From Incurvaria masculella (taxonomy: Eukaryota > Arthropoda > Insecta > Lepidoptera > Incurvariidae), in NCBI GenBank assembly GCA_946894095.1, contig OX335651.1, forward strand, positions 15,460,501 through 15,524,500: 64,000 nt of DNA. The letters run 5' to 3'. The first letter of the stretch is position 1. Every line of letters starts with the position of its first letter. Position numbers and translations under genes: made by a program. This document shows positions 50,001 to 62,836 of this stretch, in pieces. Below the pieces are notes generated by a model. That model saw nothing but the letters and a program-made list of their open reading frames with translations. It was not told where the DNA came from and made no database searches.

Positions 50001-53000
50001 TGCGCTGCGAAAACTATTCACGATAGAACAAAATGATGTACTACAATTTTATAGAACACATTATTATCTACAAAAAATATCGCAACAGCATACATCTAAC
50101 TATTATAGTTATGTCACAATAAGTGTGCATTTATTTTAAAATAAAAATTTAAATACCGCCGCTAGAAAAGGCTCTTTATTTGTACCTAGATATTAATCCT
50201 TATCAAAATAAATAAATAATTATTTAAAACTGTTTCAATACCTTTATATTACTTTTTGAATTATTCAATTCGGACATTTCATTCGAAAGATATTATGAGT
50301 TTAAAAATTAGAAAAAACTCCGCTCGGCCAACTATGCGTTTTAGAGTTTGTAGGCGTCACTCAGAGGTACGGGAGGGGAGTCAGTGGGCTCCCTACGCAG
50401 CAGCCGTGTGCGGAATTTAAGAAATTGTCGCTTGATAATATTTTGTCGCTTGATGATAATTAGTTTAGTAGGTAACTACGCATTCAAAAAGTTATTTTCA
50501 GAACTAGACCCATTAATATATGTTGTACATTTAGTTATCCTTATAAATAAGTGACTTAAATATTTTTTATGATTTTTGATTAAATACTTTTTAGTTGTAG
50601 TTTATAGTAGTATTTGTAGGTAGCTAATAACAGTTAAACATGTTTGAAAAATGTTACGACTTTTCACGCGGCAGGAAGATACATTCTCCAAAGACATTCT
50701 CAAAAGCCGTAACATTTTTCAAACATGTCTAACGACCGCGGTAATCTCAAAAGTATCATAATGACAGTTAAGCTAATTATTTAGTGAAAAATAAAACAAC
50801 ATCAAATAGTGTTTACTCCCTGGCTGGAGTTAACTCAATAAATTATTTATTTAATGGCTTTTGTTTTGTGGTTATGACCTTTTCACAATAATTAATAGTA
50901 TGAAAAATACATTAAAGTAAAAAATACAAAAAAAGAAAAAAATACAAAAAAAATATATTCACAAAATTTGTTATTTTTATTTCAAATATTTCAATTTAGG
51001 TATATGCTCTTTTTTTAGGAACTCTACGTAAGAAGGGTTTATTTGTGTATCATTGTGTCAAAATAAAATTTTTTTAATTATATTATGCCCGTGCAAAGCC
51101 GGGACGGGCTGCTAGTCATAAATAAAAACTAATAAAAGCGTGTTAAAAATAAATCGTAATATTTTAAATGTTTTTATATCTAAGTTAGTGCTAATACCAT
51201 GTGTTAATTAAGATAATAATATTATAAATCTACACCCAAACCGAACACGGGAACGCAAGTTGCGTATCAAGTGGCATAGTAGAAGACAAGCTCTCTTGGC
51301 TTTGTATACCTGTACTCTATCGGATAAATTATTTTCTATTCTATTCTATTCTAATATGATTACTACTTTAATATTTCTGGTAAAAATATGAGTGTTACTT
51401 TAAGCATAGTAAATACTAGTGTTACTTATTGCACATCACTGACAAACTGACAGATGTCAAATGGTTGCCACACTGTAGTGGAATCTACTTAGTATGGAAA
51501 AACTTGATATAGACCAATTAACTTTTCATGAGGGTAAACGTACAATCACTTGAAGTTCAAGCTCAAATGTTATTCGGCAGTACCAGTAACTGTAAACTGT
51601 CATACTAGGATAATCTGCTAGTTCCAGTGGACTCAAAGTTCATTTTTGTGCACACTTATGTACTTTGATGAATCAGATCGCTGCAATTTTTTTTACCTGT
51701 ACCTACCTGGCGACTGAGTTACATTTAATAATTTCATTCAACATATTTGCACAGGTATTGGTGGTAGGTGCTGGAGGTCTTGGCTGTGAACTGCTTAAGG
51801 ACTTGGCACTTATGGGTTTCAAGCGGATTCATGTGGTTGACATGGACACCATTGAACTGTCCAACCTGAATCGCCAGTTTCTGTTCCGTAGAGAGGACAT
51901 CGGATCATCCAAGGCCAAGTGTGCCGTACACTTTGTCAACAAACGGTAATGTACCAATACTTTTATCATCAATGCTGTGTTACATGCACATTTTTAAAAG
52001 TTAATATTTATAAATATAAGATAAATTCATAAAAACATAAGGTATATATGTAGGTACATGTTTAAACTCACAAAGACTCATGATGCTTAATTTTAGTTGA
52101 GTGTACGTGTACTACATGTACACAAAGTTTTTAGTGCTTTGAACAGCCATGCATTTTTAAAGGCTTACATTTCTTTCGTAACATCTGTATGCAGTTGTTC
52201 AAAACCGAATGGTAGGTAGTGTATCATGTTGTGTCTAAATTGAAAAAAGAAAAAACTTTTTTACCACTTTTATGGATACATACACAAAACTAATTATGTA
52301 CCTATTTCTTCTCTGCAAGCAATTATGCATGTATGTAAAATATTTAAACAAATTCATATAAGTGAAATTATAATTTGTAGCTTGTATGCCACCTTGAAAA
52401 TTGGATTCAGTAGTCACTCAACAAGTTTCTCTTTACATTGACGGGCAGGGTGCCAAGCTGCGAGGCCGTGGCGCACCACTGTCCCATCCAAGATCTAGAC
52501 GACGCATTCTACCGACAATTCCACGTGGTGGTGTGCGGCCTCGACTCCATAGTGGCGCGCCGCTGGCTTAACGGCATGCTCATTTCACTGCTGCAGTACA
52601 ATGACGATGGTAGGATCCATCACATTTTACATAATTACAATCAGATAAGAATAGTGTACCTACTATGTTTAAGTGGCGACTAATAGACCAGTGTCTCATT
52701 TAAAAAAAAATACATTATATGTTTGCGGTAGTTCGTGAAAAGTAAAAACAAACATTCAGAAAATTATTTTAATTACATCTGTGTTTTAGAGCCCCAGCGT
52801 CTACTCGCCACAGCCGATGGTCTTAATAACTGTTCTACGTAGATTTTGGTGTTAATGAACCATATCAACCTGCATATTTAAAACTATGTCATTCAATTGA
52901 AATAAAATATTACAGGTACCTAAATAATTAGAGGTTTGTTCGGCCAACCAGTCCGGAATTAACGTTATCACATATTAAGAATGAAAACCGTTAACTACAA

Positions 53001-56000
53001 ATCCCTAAGTCGCCTCTTACGACATGCATGGGCAGAAATGCTGTGGTGTTGTATTCTTTTAAAGTGTCGGAACCAACACGGCACAGAAGAGCTCTCTTAG
53101 CCCCGGTTGCACGAAAGAACAAAAAATCAAAATCAACGTCAAAGTATGATCAAACACGTCACTTTGTGTGGACAGTATGGAAGGAACTCTACGCAGTTCA
53201 CTAAAAGTGACTTGTTTGAACATTGATTAACTCGGCCGTCTCTTCGTGCAACCGGGGCTTAGAGTTTCCGTATTTTAAGATTTCTGTCTAGATTATAGAA
53301 TTCTGTTGACCCTAAGTAAATATACTTTTTCGTACTAATCAGGTACGTCACTTATTCCAAGGAATGTGATTTCTGTAGAATCGGCCGTGAAACAAGGACA
53401 CATGAATTGTAAATTCGTAGAGTAGTTCTTTTTACAGGGATCTTTTTTTCATTCATTATACATGCATATCACATTCTATTCACCATATTCCAGAAATTTC
53501 TATTAACTGTCAGCCTATGTTGGAGGGCTTTTGGATTTTTCAGCAACAACTTCACTAGAATTATTATTTTAATGTTTACACAATAAATTATAATTTAAAT
53601 CTAAAATATATTAAACCAAACTAAATGTAAAAACTAGCCAGTTAGGTAAAATATTTCCTCCAACGAAGCCGACGGCGGGATCATTCCCATCACACTCGCA
53701 GCATGCTTATTACATATATTAAGGAGGCCCATCCCGCTCATCTCCCCATACAAAAGGGGAAAGAAGATCACGCCCATATTTCTTGTCAGAGATCTAAAAT
53801 TTTGCTCAAAATAGCTTTATTTGATCGAACTAGATGTCTGATGACCATCGGCATTGTAACATTGTGTTTGGTTTCTAAGTTATAAGGTCCGAAAGTTCGA
53901 ATTTTTCGCGCGTTTTATACAATAACTTTGGAGGTGGATTACGCAATGATAAAGTAAGAACATCGTAAAATGATTAGTCATCAGACATAGCTTATTTAAT
54001 CAAGATTTATAATATATTTGGTTTTTGTTAGATTTTTGACTACGGCGGTCGTGGTTTACTTTTAGCTATAAGTCGTTTTGAAATTAAAATTTTCGTAAAT
54101 CTTACCAAATCATACATTATGCACATTGTCTTTTTTGTGGACATGTTGTATCTTCCTCATCACGGAGCCTGTCTTATTCTTTGAAACAGAGAAGGTCCCA
54201 GAGCGCAACAGCACGGTTTTGTACCGTGCCCGCGAATGAGTTGGGCCCGCCGGGTTGGGCCACCTTAAGTAATAACTTTTAAGCGAGTATAATTTTTTAA
54301 CTCAACACAGTTCAGTATAAACTTTTCTAGCAGACAAATAAAACAAAAAAAAAACATACAGACGAATTGAGAAACTCCTCCTTTTTTGAAGTCGGTTAAA
54401 AATGCAAGCTAATGAGAAATGCCTTTCATTAAAAAGTTAAATGAATGCTGTATGTAGGTAGCCTCGACCAGAGCAGTGTGGTTCCGTTGATCGACGGAGG
54501 CACAGAAGGTTTCAAAGGCAACGCTCGCGTGATTCTTCCCGGCATGAGCGCCTGTGTCGAATGCACTCTGGACCTCTTCCCACCACAGAAGACCTTCCCG
54601 CTTTGCACTATTGCCAGCACCCCGAGGTATTCTTTGAATAGAATTTTATTTTATGGCTTGTTCCTAAATTAACTAAAAGTATTTTTTTTTTCATGTAACT
54701 GGATGTGACTGGATCGTGTATCACACCCACTGATATAATATTAGCCCAACTCACCTCATACCTGAAGTAATTAGGTGCCATGCCAGAACTTCCCTTTAAG
54801 AGCACGGTTACATTAAAATGGATGAAAAATGAACTTGTTTTTTTGTCGTTTCGAAAATATTTTCATCCCATGCGGACTCCCAGACGGACTCAACCCTACC
54901 GCCTAGTAGGGGAAGGGGACCTACAGTTTTATATGGATTCAACACCATCTAACAGCTCGCATTTGTAGCAAAATGCACTTATCCAACTCAAAGAGAAAAC
55001 AGGGCAGGATTTGAACCCAGTCTGGGATGGAAGGGTAGCCCATCCCTGAGCCACGAGCCACCAAATTTGTTTTGTAAATTTTAATATTTTTTTTATTGAT
55101 TTACAAATTATACAGTATAGTGTTATATATGGAATAGCACACAAGGTAAATAGCCCTCATTGCTTTGGTGGCACACAAGCACTCTTTTTTGGAAATTTCC
55201 ATGACCATTTTGCAAAAATGTGGCTGAATTTCGTTTATGCAGTGCTAAATTACTCCTTCATATTCCGGGAGGTCGAGACAATTTTGGTCACGATAAGGTA
55301 AATGGCTGAATCTGGGTCCACATGTTAGAGACCAACCCTCTGATGCTAAATATGTCGGTCTGCCCGTGCCAAGTGGTTGCGTTTTCTAGATTGGCTATTT
55401 AAAATAGATGCTGGTATGTACCTGCCGTGAATATACTGATTATCTGAAAACATTGATACCTATTAATTATACAACAATAACCAGACGGTTGCTTAATTAA
55501 ATACTTAAATATACCTAAAGTTATATCTGTAACCTAAATCGCCTATAACTACTAAATTCAACCAAAGATTTGTTCAGTTTTTGTATTGCTAAAGACAAAG
55601 TATGTATTGATACTTTCATGCTTTGTCATTTGCATCCATTTACCTTATCATGTGTATTTTTTGTCACCATAACTACTTTTTCAGGCGCCTTATCTACGTA
55701 ACACAACCACTTGAAACAGGCAGACTGACACATTTAGCTTCAGAGGGTTGTACTGTATCCCGTGAACCCAGTTTCAGCCATTTACGTTATCGTTACCATT
55801 TTTGTCGCGACCTCCTAGTCTATCAAGACGTGACCTCATAAAACCCTAAAAGAAAAGTCGTGGTGATAAATCACATGATATGGGTGGCTAATTCTGTCAT
55901 TGGTGAAACCACATGTCTCATCCACATCCATAACTTGCAGTTTAGGCAGAACAAACTGGATTACCATGACCTGATAGCAAGCACCATGTACTGTTATTTT

Positions 56001-59000
56001 AGTAGAAGAATGGTCCCATGATACCTCCAGCCCAATTCGATGTCTGAGTTATAGGTTTTATAGGAGGTGAGGTTGGTAAACCCACTGTTCGCGAAAGGTT
56101 TGCTTGCTGGTTCGTCGCCAGCTTTGCACTGTACTTACAAAATGGTTCTTGACTCATGGAACAAACTTCCAGTGGAAGTAATTAGTGCCACTACAGTAGG
56201 GAATGCAATCCCGATCCCGCGGGATCCCGATCTCGCGAGATCTCGTGTAATTTTTCGGGATCAATCCCGACGCATCATATGACGAGATCCCGTTCGAGAT
56301 TGACGGGATTGGGCGGCAGTGGTCAGCGACGCTACACACGTCCACTCGGGGCGCAAGCGGGGCGCTGCCTAACGGCCGCGAGCGGCAGGAACGCCAAACA
56401 GCATTAGAAAACTATTTTGAATATTAGCGACAGGTGACGAGTGGGACAGATAATATAGAACTGTGTCGAGTAAGTGAGAAGTATATGCGCGCGGAGAGGC
56501 AGTCATTTGTTTGTTTACGTTCGTCATTGTTTTAGTTGTGCAGTTGTAGTGATTATTTTTTCATTTTCAAAATCACTCGTAGGTAACTACTTCCTAATTC
56601 CCTTGAAATATGCTTATTGTTTTGATTACCTAAATTACTTATGTTCATTTCCTTAAAACCTGATAATTATTTAGTTGGTAAGATTAAATAATAAAGGTTT
56701 TTATTTTCTTTCGAGTAATATTATATGTTATTTGAGTTAACCTCACTATCACAAACAAGCAGTTATTAGCTTTTAAGTCATCCGAATTTAACATTTTTTT
56801 AAAACTAGACGGGATCCCGAAAATTCCGGGATCCCGCGGGATTGATATTTCTAATCCCGCGGGATCTCGAATTTGCAATCTCGAGTCGGGATTGCATTCC
56901 CTACACTACAGTGAACAGCTTAAAAAACGGACTTGACATTTTTACAAAAATCACAATCTTCAGACTTTTTACGTGACTAAAATAACAAGTGCACCACCAG
57001 TTACCAAATTCAATGCACACACATTGTATCTAGACAATAATAATAATACATCATTCATTGATTCAACCTCCCTTGGGCAGGCTGCCGGAGCACTGCGTCG
57101 AGTACGTGAAAGTGATCCAGTGGGCGAAGGAGAACCCGTGGGGTCCGAGCACCGTGCTGGACGGCGACGAGCCGCAGCACGTGGCGTGGGTGGTGGAGCG
57201 GGCGCAGGAGCGCGCGCTGCGCCACCGCATCGCCGGCCTGACCTACCGGCTCGCGCACGGCGTGCTCAAGAACATCATCCCGGCGGTCGCGAGCACCAAC
57301 GCGTCGGTCGCCGCCGCCTGCGCCACCGAGGTCACTCCCATCGCTTATTGGGGTTCCGTGGGTCAAATCAATCGTGGGAAATAATCTTAGGTTACTTATC
57401 TTTTGTTGTTACCTGAATATTTTTTTCCCATAATTGGGTTTATTGGAAGATATCGACTTTAGGCTTTTCCCGTCTCATAGTTCTCAACGGTGGATATGGT
57501 CAATCTTGTGTTCGTAAAGGGTATTTATTTAATCATTATAAAAAAATTTACACATAAACTTATGCCCAATTGCAGAAAGAGACATCTTGTTTAAATACGT
57601 CACTTTTAATGAGCCACATGCAGTTCCCTTCATACTGTTCATAAGAAGTGACATGTTGATCATATATTACCGTTGATTTAATGTAAATGTCTTTTTATGC
57701 ACTTCAAAATGTATAGTTCTGAAAATAAATTTACAATGAGGTTTTAAAGTTGCCTGCTTTCGAAAACTATTCTTGCACGCACTCTGTACATGCTCGGCTC
57801 TGATGTTGCCATCATTCCTGCTGTGTCTAAATAGTGAGTGTGATTTCTTAGAACCACCTCTTTTTTTGGAAGATGATGGTGTAAAAATGACATCGAAAAC
57901 ACCTGTTCATAGTGTATACTGATTGCATGGTATAAAAATCCCCAAAAACCAAAAACAATATAACAATCATTCTGGACCGAGTTTTCGTTCCCTCATTGTA
58001 TCGTTTGATTATTAAAATCTGACCCATGCTTGCTGACATTGAATTTAAAAAAATGCCCAAGTATTTTGTTAAAAATTGTCTGGACTGAACATTGGGTATG
58101 TTATAATTCTTTTATTGTACCTTAAAACAGCCTTTCGAAGCAACACCTGTACCTCATGATATTCCAGACTAGGTTGATTGTCAAACATTTCCATGCAAAC
58201 TTTGGTCATCCCCGACCAAATGCTTTGATGTCCCTTTTACAATGGAAATGTTTGTTTATCCCCACTCGCAGAGTGGTTTTTCAGTGCTCAAGTTGCTATC
58301 GACTTCGTCCAAAATGATCAGCTGCTCGTATCACTCACACATTCAGTGGCGCCCCGACTGCTTTTAACTGTGGTCACTCCACCAGGCTCCCGGAGCTTCA
58401 CTCCGTGCCCTTCACAACCTCAGCACATATGTACAGGTGTTCAAACTGGCGACGTCATGCTGCGCCAACATGAACAACTACATGGTGCTCAACATGGCGG
58501 ACGGCGTGTACACACACACGTTTAGCGCGGAGCGGCGCCCCGACTGCCTCGCCTGCAGTCACTCCACCAGGCTCCTGGAGCTACACTCGGCGCCCTCCGC
58601 CACTGTGCTCAACACCATCTACACCAAGCTCTGCGAAGATCCCGACTACCAAATGAAGAGTCCAGGTATTACTAATTTATGGAATATATTGATGAATTTG
58701 GCTGGCCTCATCACATATTCGAAAAAATATGTGATTTTAATTAATAGTGAAACAATTATAAACGGACTGCTCCCTGCGCTTCTTAGGAGCACCAACAGAC
58801 TTCTCCTTATTTGCCCCGTCTCGCTCCCACTCGCTCATCGACCATCTGAGGGAGTGAGAGAAAAGAGACGACAAGAAAAATGCACAAAAAGTGACAGAAG
58901 TGATGAGGGCCAATGAAACCAATATTGTTTGTGTTTCGATTTGATTTTAATTTTGTCTTAATAAACAGTTTGATTGCAATCGAATATGTTTATTACAATA

Positions 59001-59643
59001 GTTTTATACAGTGATTTCTTCTTAGTGAAATGGTTACGTTTAATACTGTACCAAGAGTTATGCATACAAGAATATGCATGAAAGAATTTTTCTTCGCCCT
59101 CGAGGGAGGTCAGGTTTTGCGCACCAATATTGGATCTTTCATGCTAAAAAAGTCAATTGCAAGTCCAAATTGGCTCGAATAACTGTTTTATAATTGATTT
59201 TTTATCAGAATAAGTGCATTTCTTCTAGACGGAACCAACCATAACATCTTCATTTCTTGATTCTATTTGCAAAAAAGATACCCTCATAGTCAACCCAAAG
59301 TTTTAATCAGTCAGTCAGTCAGCGTGTTTGCGTCCACTGTTGGACATATGCCTCTCCAATTTTTCTCCAGTCCTCCCGGCTGGTACGGAACTATTAATGT
59401 CGCCATCCAAATCTTATTTCAGGCATAACGACAATACTGAACGGTCGAAGCAAGACCTTATACATGGCCTCCGTTCCGAGCATCGAGGAACGAACACGGG
59501 ACAACCTGAAGAAGAAGATCACCGATTTGGGCCTTTACGATGGTGCCGAAATACTCGTAGCCGACGTCACAACGCCCAACACCATCGTCATCAAGCTCAG
59601 GTTCACAGTCAGCGAGGATGTGGATATGCCCGTTCGCTATTGA
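47051..59643 (+). CDS. UBA3: NEDD8-activating enzyme E1 catalytic subunit UBA3, seven exons
   Basis: UBA3 pairs with NAE1/APP-BP1, adenylates NEDD8, takes it as a thioester and passes it to UBC12. The exons are 47051-47224, 51755-51945, 52449-52609, 54458-54626, 57081-57330, 58437-58665 and 59423-59643, which join in phase to 1395 nt, or 464 aa (human 463). Visible motifs are the nucleotide-binding loop [14 protein letters not shown] at about residue 63, [17 protein letters not shown], the catalytic cysteine about C225 in FPLCTIAS, and zinc cysteines C208/C211 (ACVECT) and C352/C355 (DCLACS). The C-terminal ubiquitin-fold domain for UBC12 binding covers roughly the last 85 residues. The start sits 173 codon-coding bases before the first donor and matches the family's RSGPFxHPDFEPS segment. 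The donor after exon 5 is an unusual GTCACT. Introns are full of repeats, and intron 5 ends with a decayed copy of exon 6. No residue needed for activity appears missing. Confidence 0.96.
48700..48964. mobile_element. 265-bp TIR element in UBA3 intron 1
   Basis: TATACACGGTGTTAA at the left is exactly inverted at the right. Non-coding. Confidence 0.75.
49388..51115 (+). mobile_element. Non-autonomous Helitron, interrupted by a SINE
   Basis: The 5' end reads TCTATACT after an A, and the 3' end has the hairpin GCCCGT...ACGGGC followed by TGCTAG and then T, as Helitrons require (5' TC, 3' CTRR, A/T target). TATAAAGAGGAAAGG after the SINE is typical of lepidopteran Helitron starts. No Rep/helicase frame is present. 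Confidence 0.7.
49394..49778 (+). mobile_element. 5S-rRNA-headed SINE, complete
   Basis: About 120 bases at the 5' end follow 5S rRNA: CCGAAGTTAAGCAACG, then CTTGGATGGGTGACC, covering the A-box, intermediate element and C-box of a type 1 Pol III promoter. The body (GGTACCATCGCATTGGATGA, GTCGAAGCGGCAAT) and the A10 tail are those of the tRNA SINE family. Confidence 0.88.
53096..53262. mobile_element. Family H MITE
   Basis: CTTAGCCCCGGTTGCACGAA faces TTCGTGCAACCGGGGCTTAG, a perfect 20-bp TIR. It sits in UBA3 intron 3. Confidence 0.8.
53719..54268. mobile_element. TTAA-flanked MITE, 550 bp
   Basis: Third good copy of the family at 3824 and 13956, with TTAA at each end. The left terminus has diverged slightly (AAGGAGGCCCATCCCG). 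Confidence 0.8.
54690..55070 (-). mobile_element. tRNA-headed SINE
   Basis: On the minus strand: GTGGCTCAGGGATGGG, B-box GGGTTCAAATCCTGCC, body with CTACTAGGCGGTAGGG, then an A-tail (T-run at 54690). Confidence 0.7.
55291..55792. mobile_element. ~500-bp element with ~95-bp TIRs
   Basis: CGATAAGGTAAATGGCTGAA at the left faces TTCAGCCATTTACGTTATCG at the right, and similarity runs inward for about 95 bases (AACCCTCTGATGCTAAAT against ATTTAGCTTCAGAGGGTT). Non-coding. Confidence 0.75.
56060..56970 (+). pseudogene. LINE ORF2 C-terminal relic split by a hAT element
   Basis: Before the insertion the frame reads [16 protein letters not shown] and after it [12 protein letters not shown], the standard end of non-LTR reverse-transcriptase ORFs. 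The upstream part is frameshifted. Confidence 0.55.
56197..56903. mobile_element. 707-bp hAT-like non-autonomous element with 8-bp TSD
   Basis: The ends TAGGGAATGCAATCCCGA and TCGGGATTGCATTCCCTA are perfect inverses. CACTACAG flanks both sides exactly (56189-56196 and 56904-56911). The subterminal regions carry repeated GGGATCCCG and CGCGGGAT motifs. No transposase. Confidence 0.88.
58284..58422 (+). pseudogene. Decayed duplicate of UBA3 exon 6 inside intron 5
   Basis: After a TTTTTCAG at 58277-58284 the sequence runs parallel to the start of the real exon 6 (58437 onward): GTGCTCAAGTTG against GTGTTCAAACTG, then TGGCGCCCCGACTGC against CGGCGCCCCGACTGC, then CACTCCACCAGGCTCC in both. The copy has internal deletions, and its frame hits a stop soon after the RPDC segment, so it cannot replace exon 6. 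It ends about 15 bases before the working exon. Confidence 0.7.
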
Positions 59644-59658
59644 TTTACTTAGAGCGTG

Positions 59659-59664
59659 ATTAAA
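59659..59664 (+). terminator. ATTAAA, likely UBA3 polyadenylation signal
   Basis: The common variant ATTAAA occurs 15 bases after the UBA3 stop. A repeat copy begins by 59788, so the 3' UTR is probably short. Confidence 0.45.
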
Positions 59665-59787
59665 GATTTTTTTTAATGCTAGAAATATAACACGAATATT
59701 TATTTCCGTGAAGTGTTTTATTGTCTTGATAGCTATTAGAGAAACAGAAATAATTTATGACGCTCAGCCATACGTGATACAAAAAAA

Positions 59788-60079
59788 ACCAGCCAAGCGC
59801 GAGTCGGACTCGCACACAAAGGGTTCCGTACCATCGTACAAGATTTAACACAAAAAAATCACGTTTTCGTATGGGGGAGCCTCCCTTTAATTTTTATATT
59901 TTTGTATTTTACCTATTTGCCGTTATAGCGGCAAAATAAATACACACTCAGTGAACATTTCAGCTGCCTACCTATTACGGTTCACGAGATACAGCCCTGT
60001 GACAGACGGACGGACGGACGGACAGCGGAGGCTTAGTAATAGGGTTCCGTTTTCACGGACGGTGGGTACGGAACCCTAA
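59788..60079 (+). repeat. Family B dispersed element
   Basis: Starts ACCAGCCAAGCGCGAGTCGG, ends GGGTACGGAACCCTAA, with three to four GACG units inside. It lies just past the UBA3 3' end. Confidence 0.7.
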
Positions 60080-60399
60080 TAACCAAATGGAGGTGGTTTA
60101 CCATCGTAGGGGCCAAATTAACAAAACGAATTACAATGATCTTGCATCAAATTGGCAGTAGTTGCATTTAAGGTGGTCCTTCCTGACGGGACTAACTTAT
60201 TTGATTTTGAATCTTCATGGAACAAGCTAGGCTAAGATTGCCACTTACCAAACTTATTGTTTAATATGCGCGAAATATTCAAACTTTCGGACCTTACAAC
60301 TTGGAAATATTTTTTGCTCTAGGACAATAAATATGCGCATGATTTTCTTTCCACGTTTATAAGGGGAGTTGAGCGGGATGGCCGGCCCACTGGACATTC

Positions 60400-62836
60400 A
60401 TCTGAAGCAGGATGAGACCTGCGACCTTTGCATTACATGTCCAATTTATCCTTACAATCATCACGGCTTTAGAAAGTAGATTGTTAAGTAGGACGGACAC
60501 AACAGTAAGTAATTAATCTTCACCAGTGGATCGAAATGAGACAAAGAAAATATTTCGTTCAGATCTTTTAATTAAAAAAAATGCAGAAAAAAAGGACAAT
60601 ATATTTTTGAAAGAACCATATTACGAATTTGTATTTTCGAGATTCATAGGTTTAAAATGAGTGTTGGAGCAGTCGGAAAAAATAAAAAGTAACAAACCAA
60701 AGAAAACGTTTGGTCTCCTCGTTCACCGCTCGCATCCAACAAATGTTGCAACTGCCCCGTTTTCATTTATCACAGTCCTAGATGGCTCAGTAAAGTAACA
60801 CACTGTGAAGCGCAACTTAAATTGCAAAATAACTTCCTTTTACATCGTATCTGTGTTAAACATTATGTTTTAACCCTATTCAAATTTATATTATCACTGA
60901 ACAAAAGTAAACGCTATCTGAAATCACTTTAAAGTACATTTCGCACGTAAACTTCATAATAGTTCTTGTGTCATGAAATGATTCCTTCAAAGGCACATTA
61001 AAACGATGTGAATTTAATGTTAAAACATGTGATTCTTATAAAAAATTAAAATATTGCAAATTATTTGGACCCTTTCTTGGAATGTAATTTGTCGTACAAT
61101 AACACAAAATTTAATAACAGGTCATTCAGAGCGAGAAGAGCACTCTCGGTTGGTAACGTAACCGATCCTGCCTCGAGCCTGCGCTACTAACACATAACAT
61201 AGCACATAGATAGAACGCTACTATTAGTTAATGACAATTTAAACAACAACCTAGAGACTTTTTAAAACTCCCCATCAAATAAATTACCCGATCAACTTTT
61301 AAGTTTTAAAATACAAATTTGTAACATCGAGAATACTTTTAGTACACAGGTAGCATTACGAAAATGAGTTCCTTACACATACGTCTCATAATCGTTACTT
61401 CTCTACAAATATGTAGAAGCTCATAAATGAAAGGCCCCAGCGGCCGTCGAAGCAGTCACAATTTTTAAGTACTTAATTTTAAATGAGGGTTAGATTCAAT
61501 GTTTATAAAAAAATAATACTCTTAAAAGTAAAGTAAGGTGTCCAGGGGATCGGAAGGAAGTAAAGCATGATTCTGTTAATGAATAAGTATGTAGTGCTGC
61601 CTGGTAGTGTAAATGTTTGGATGAATTTATACAAAAAAATGGAGACCTCTCATGGGTTACTGCATTCAAATTCGTCCGCATTTTATGAGCAGTGAATATA
61701 GAGAAATAAAAAAAAAAACGATAGAATAAAAAACACAGGTAATATCAGATTAATTAAACCAAATTGATCTGATATCATCTGTTGATACATTCTTGTTCTT
61801 GAATGCTCCCATAACTGCATCTACAAATGTCTCTACACACTTATAATGTATGTACAAGACACGTACATACAAAAATGGATGTGAATACGTTTTCTTATGT
61901 ATGTACAAGATACATACATAAAAAAATGGATGTGAATACGTTTTATTACACTTCACTTATGTTTGTAATAATAAGATAATTTCCATCACTTGTTGTTTTG
62001 TTAGTTCGTTTCCTTCTCATAGGTAATACAAAATGGACCTTAGAAGACTTAGCTTATATTGACAAAGTTAATTGACAACTATACAACGAAAAATGTAAAC
62101 AATAAAAATTAAAATGTGATAAAAATGGTTTTAGTGTTCATTTGATGATATAAGAAAATAATTTCTATTGACAACAATATGTATAGTATTGATTTGAGAT
62201 TTGTACAACACAAGAGTGTAGGGAAATAGCAGTTTAGAAAAAATAGACTTTTTAGAGATTCCGAGAGCAGAGCCAGTGAAATCAGACCATCGCTAGCTCG
62301 TTAACAATCATGCTCACACACATAAAGTCACACAGCGACACTCTCACTCGTCACAAATTAATACTTAATCCTAGGAGATCAACAAATCTCAATAAAGTTT
62401 AAATTGGAATGTAAAGTAATACTTGAGTAAATACAGCAAAGTTTGTACCACATCCTACCCTGCTCTTAAGGTCATCAGCATTTTCACACTGTCCATGGCA
62501 TCTTGTGTTGAAGAGTCGGGCATCATTCATAATAATATACATATCCCTAATGGACAACTTGTAAAATTCAAAGTATGTCCCTTTGCAGATTCGTTAGTGG
62601 ATTTTTAGTAAACATGCATAAACAAAACTGGTGAGTATTACACATAGTTGAATACAACGGATCCACTCAGCTGAGGGATGGCCTGTTTCAGTGGCTGCTC
62701 GATACATCTATTGGGATTAAGCGTTATACAATATTTACACTTCTCCGTTCGCTTCTACCAAACCACCAATTTTATTACACTTACACTATGCGTTCATTTG
62801 TTTATCTAGTCCATCGATAAAACAACTCGCCTATCT
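60400..62836. other. AT-rich region, probable 3' UTR and intergenic DNA
   Basis: No frame here looks real. Being next to the stop at 62837, some of it is likely the minus-strand gene's 3' UTR. It holds a ~55-bp tandem duplication at 61843-61948. Confidence 0.4.
62770..62775 (-). terminator. AATAAA signal close after the right-edge gene
   Basis: On the minus strand AATAAA falls about 62 bases after the TGA of the Ser/Arg-rich gene. Other minus-strand AATAAA hexamers lie further on (for example near 61944), so a longer 3' UTR is also possible. Confidence 0.35.
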
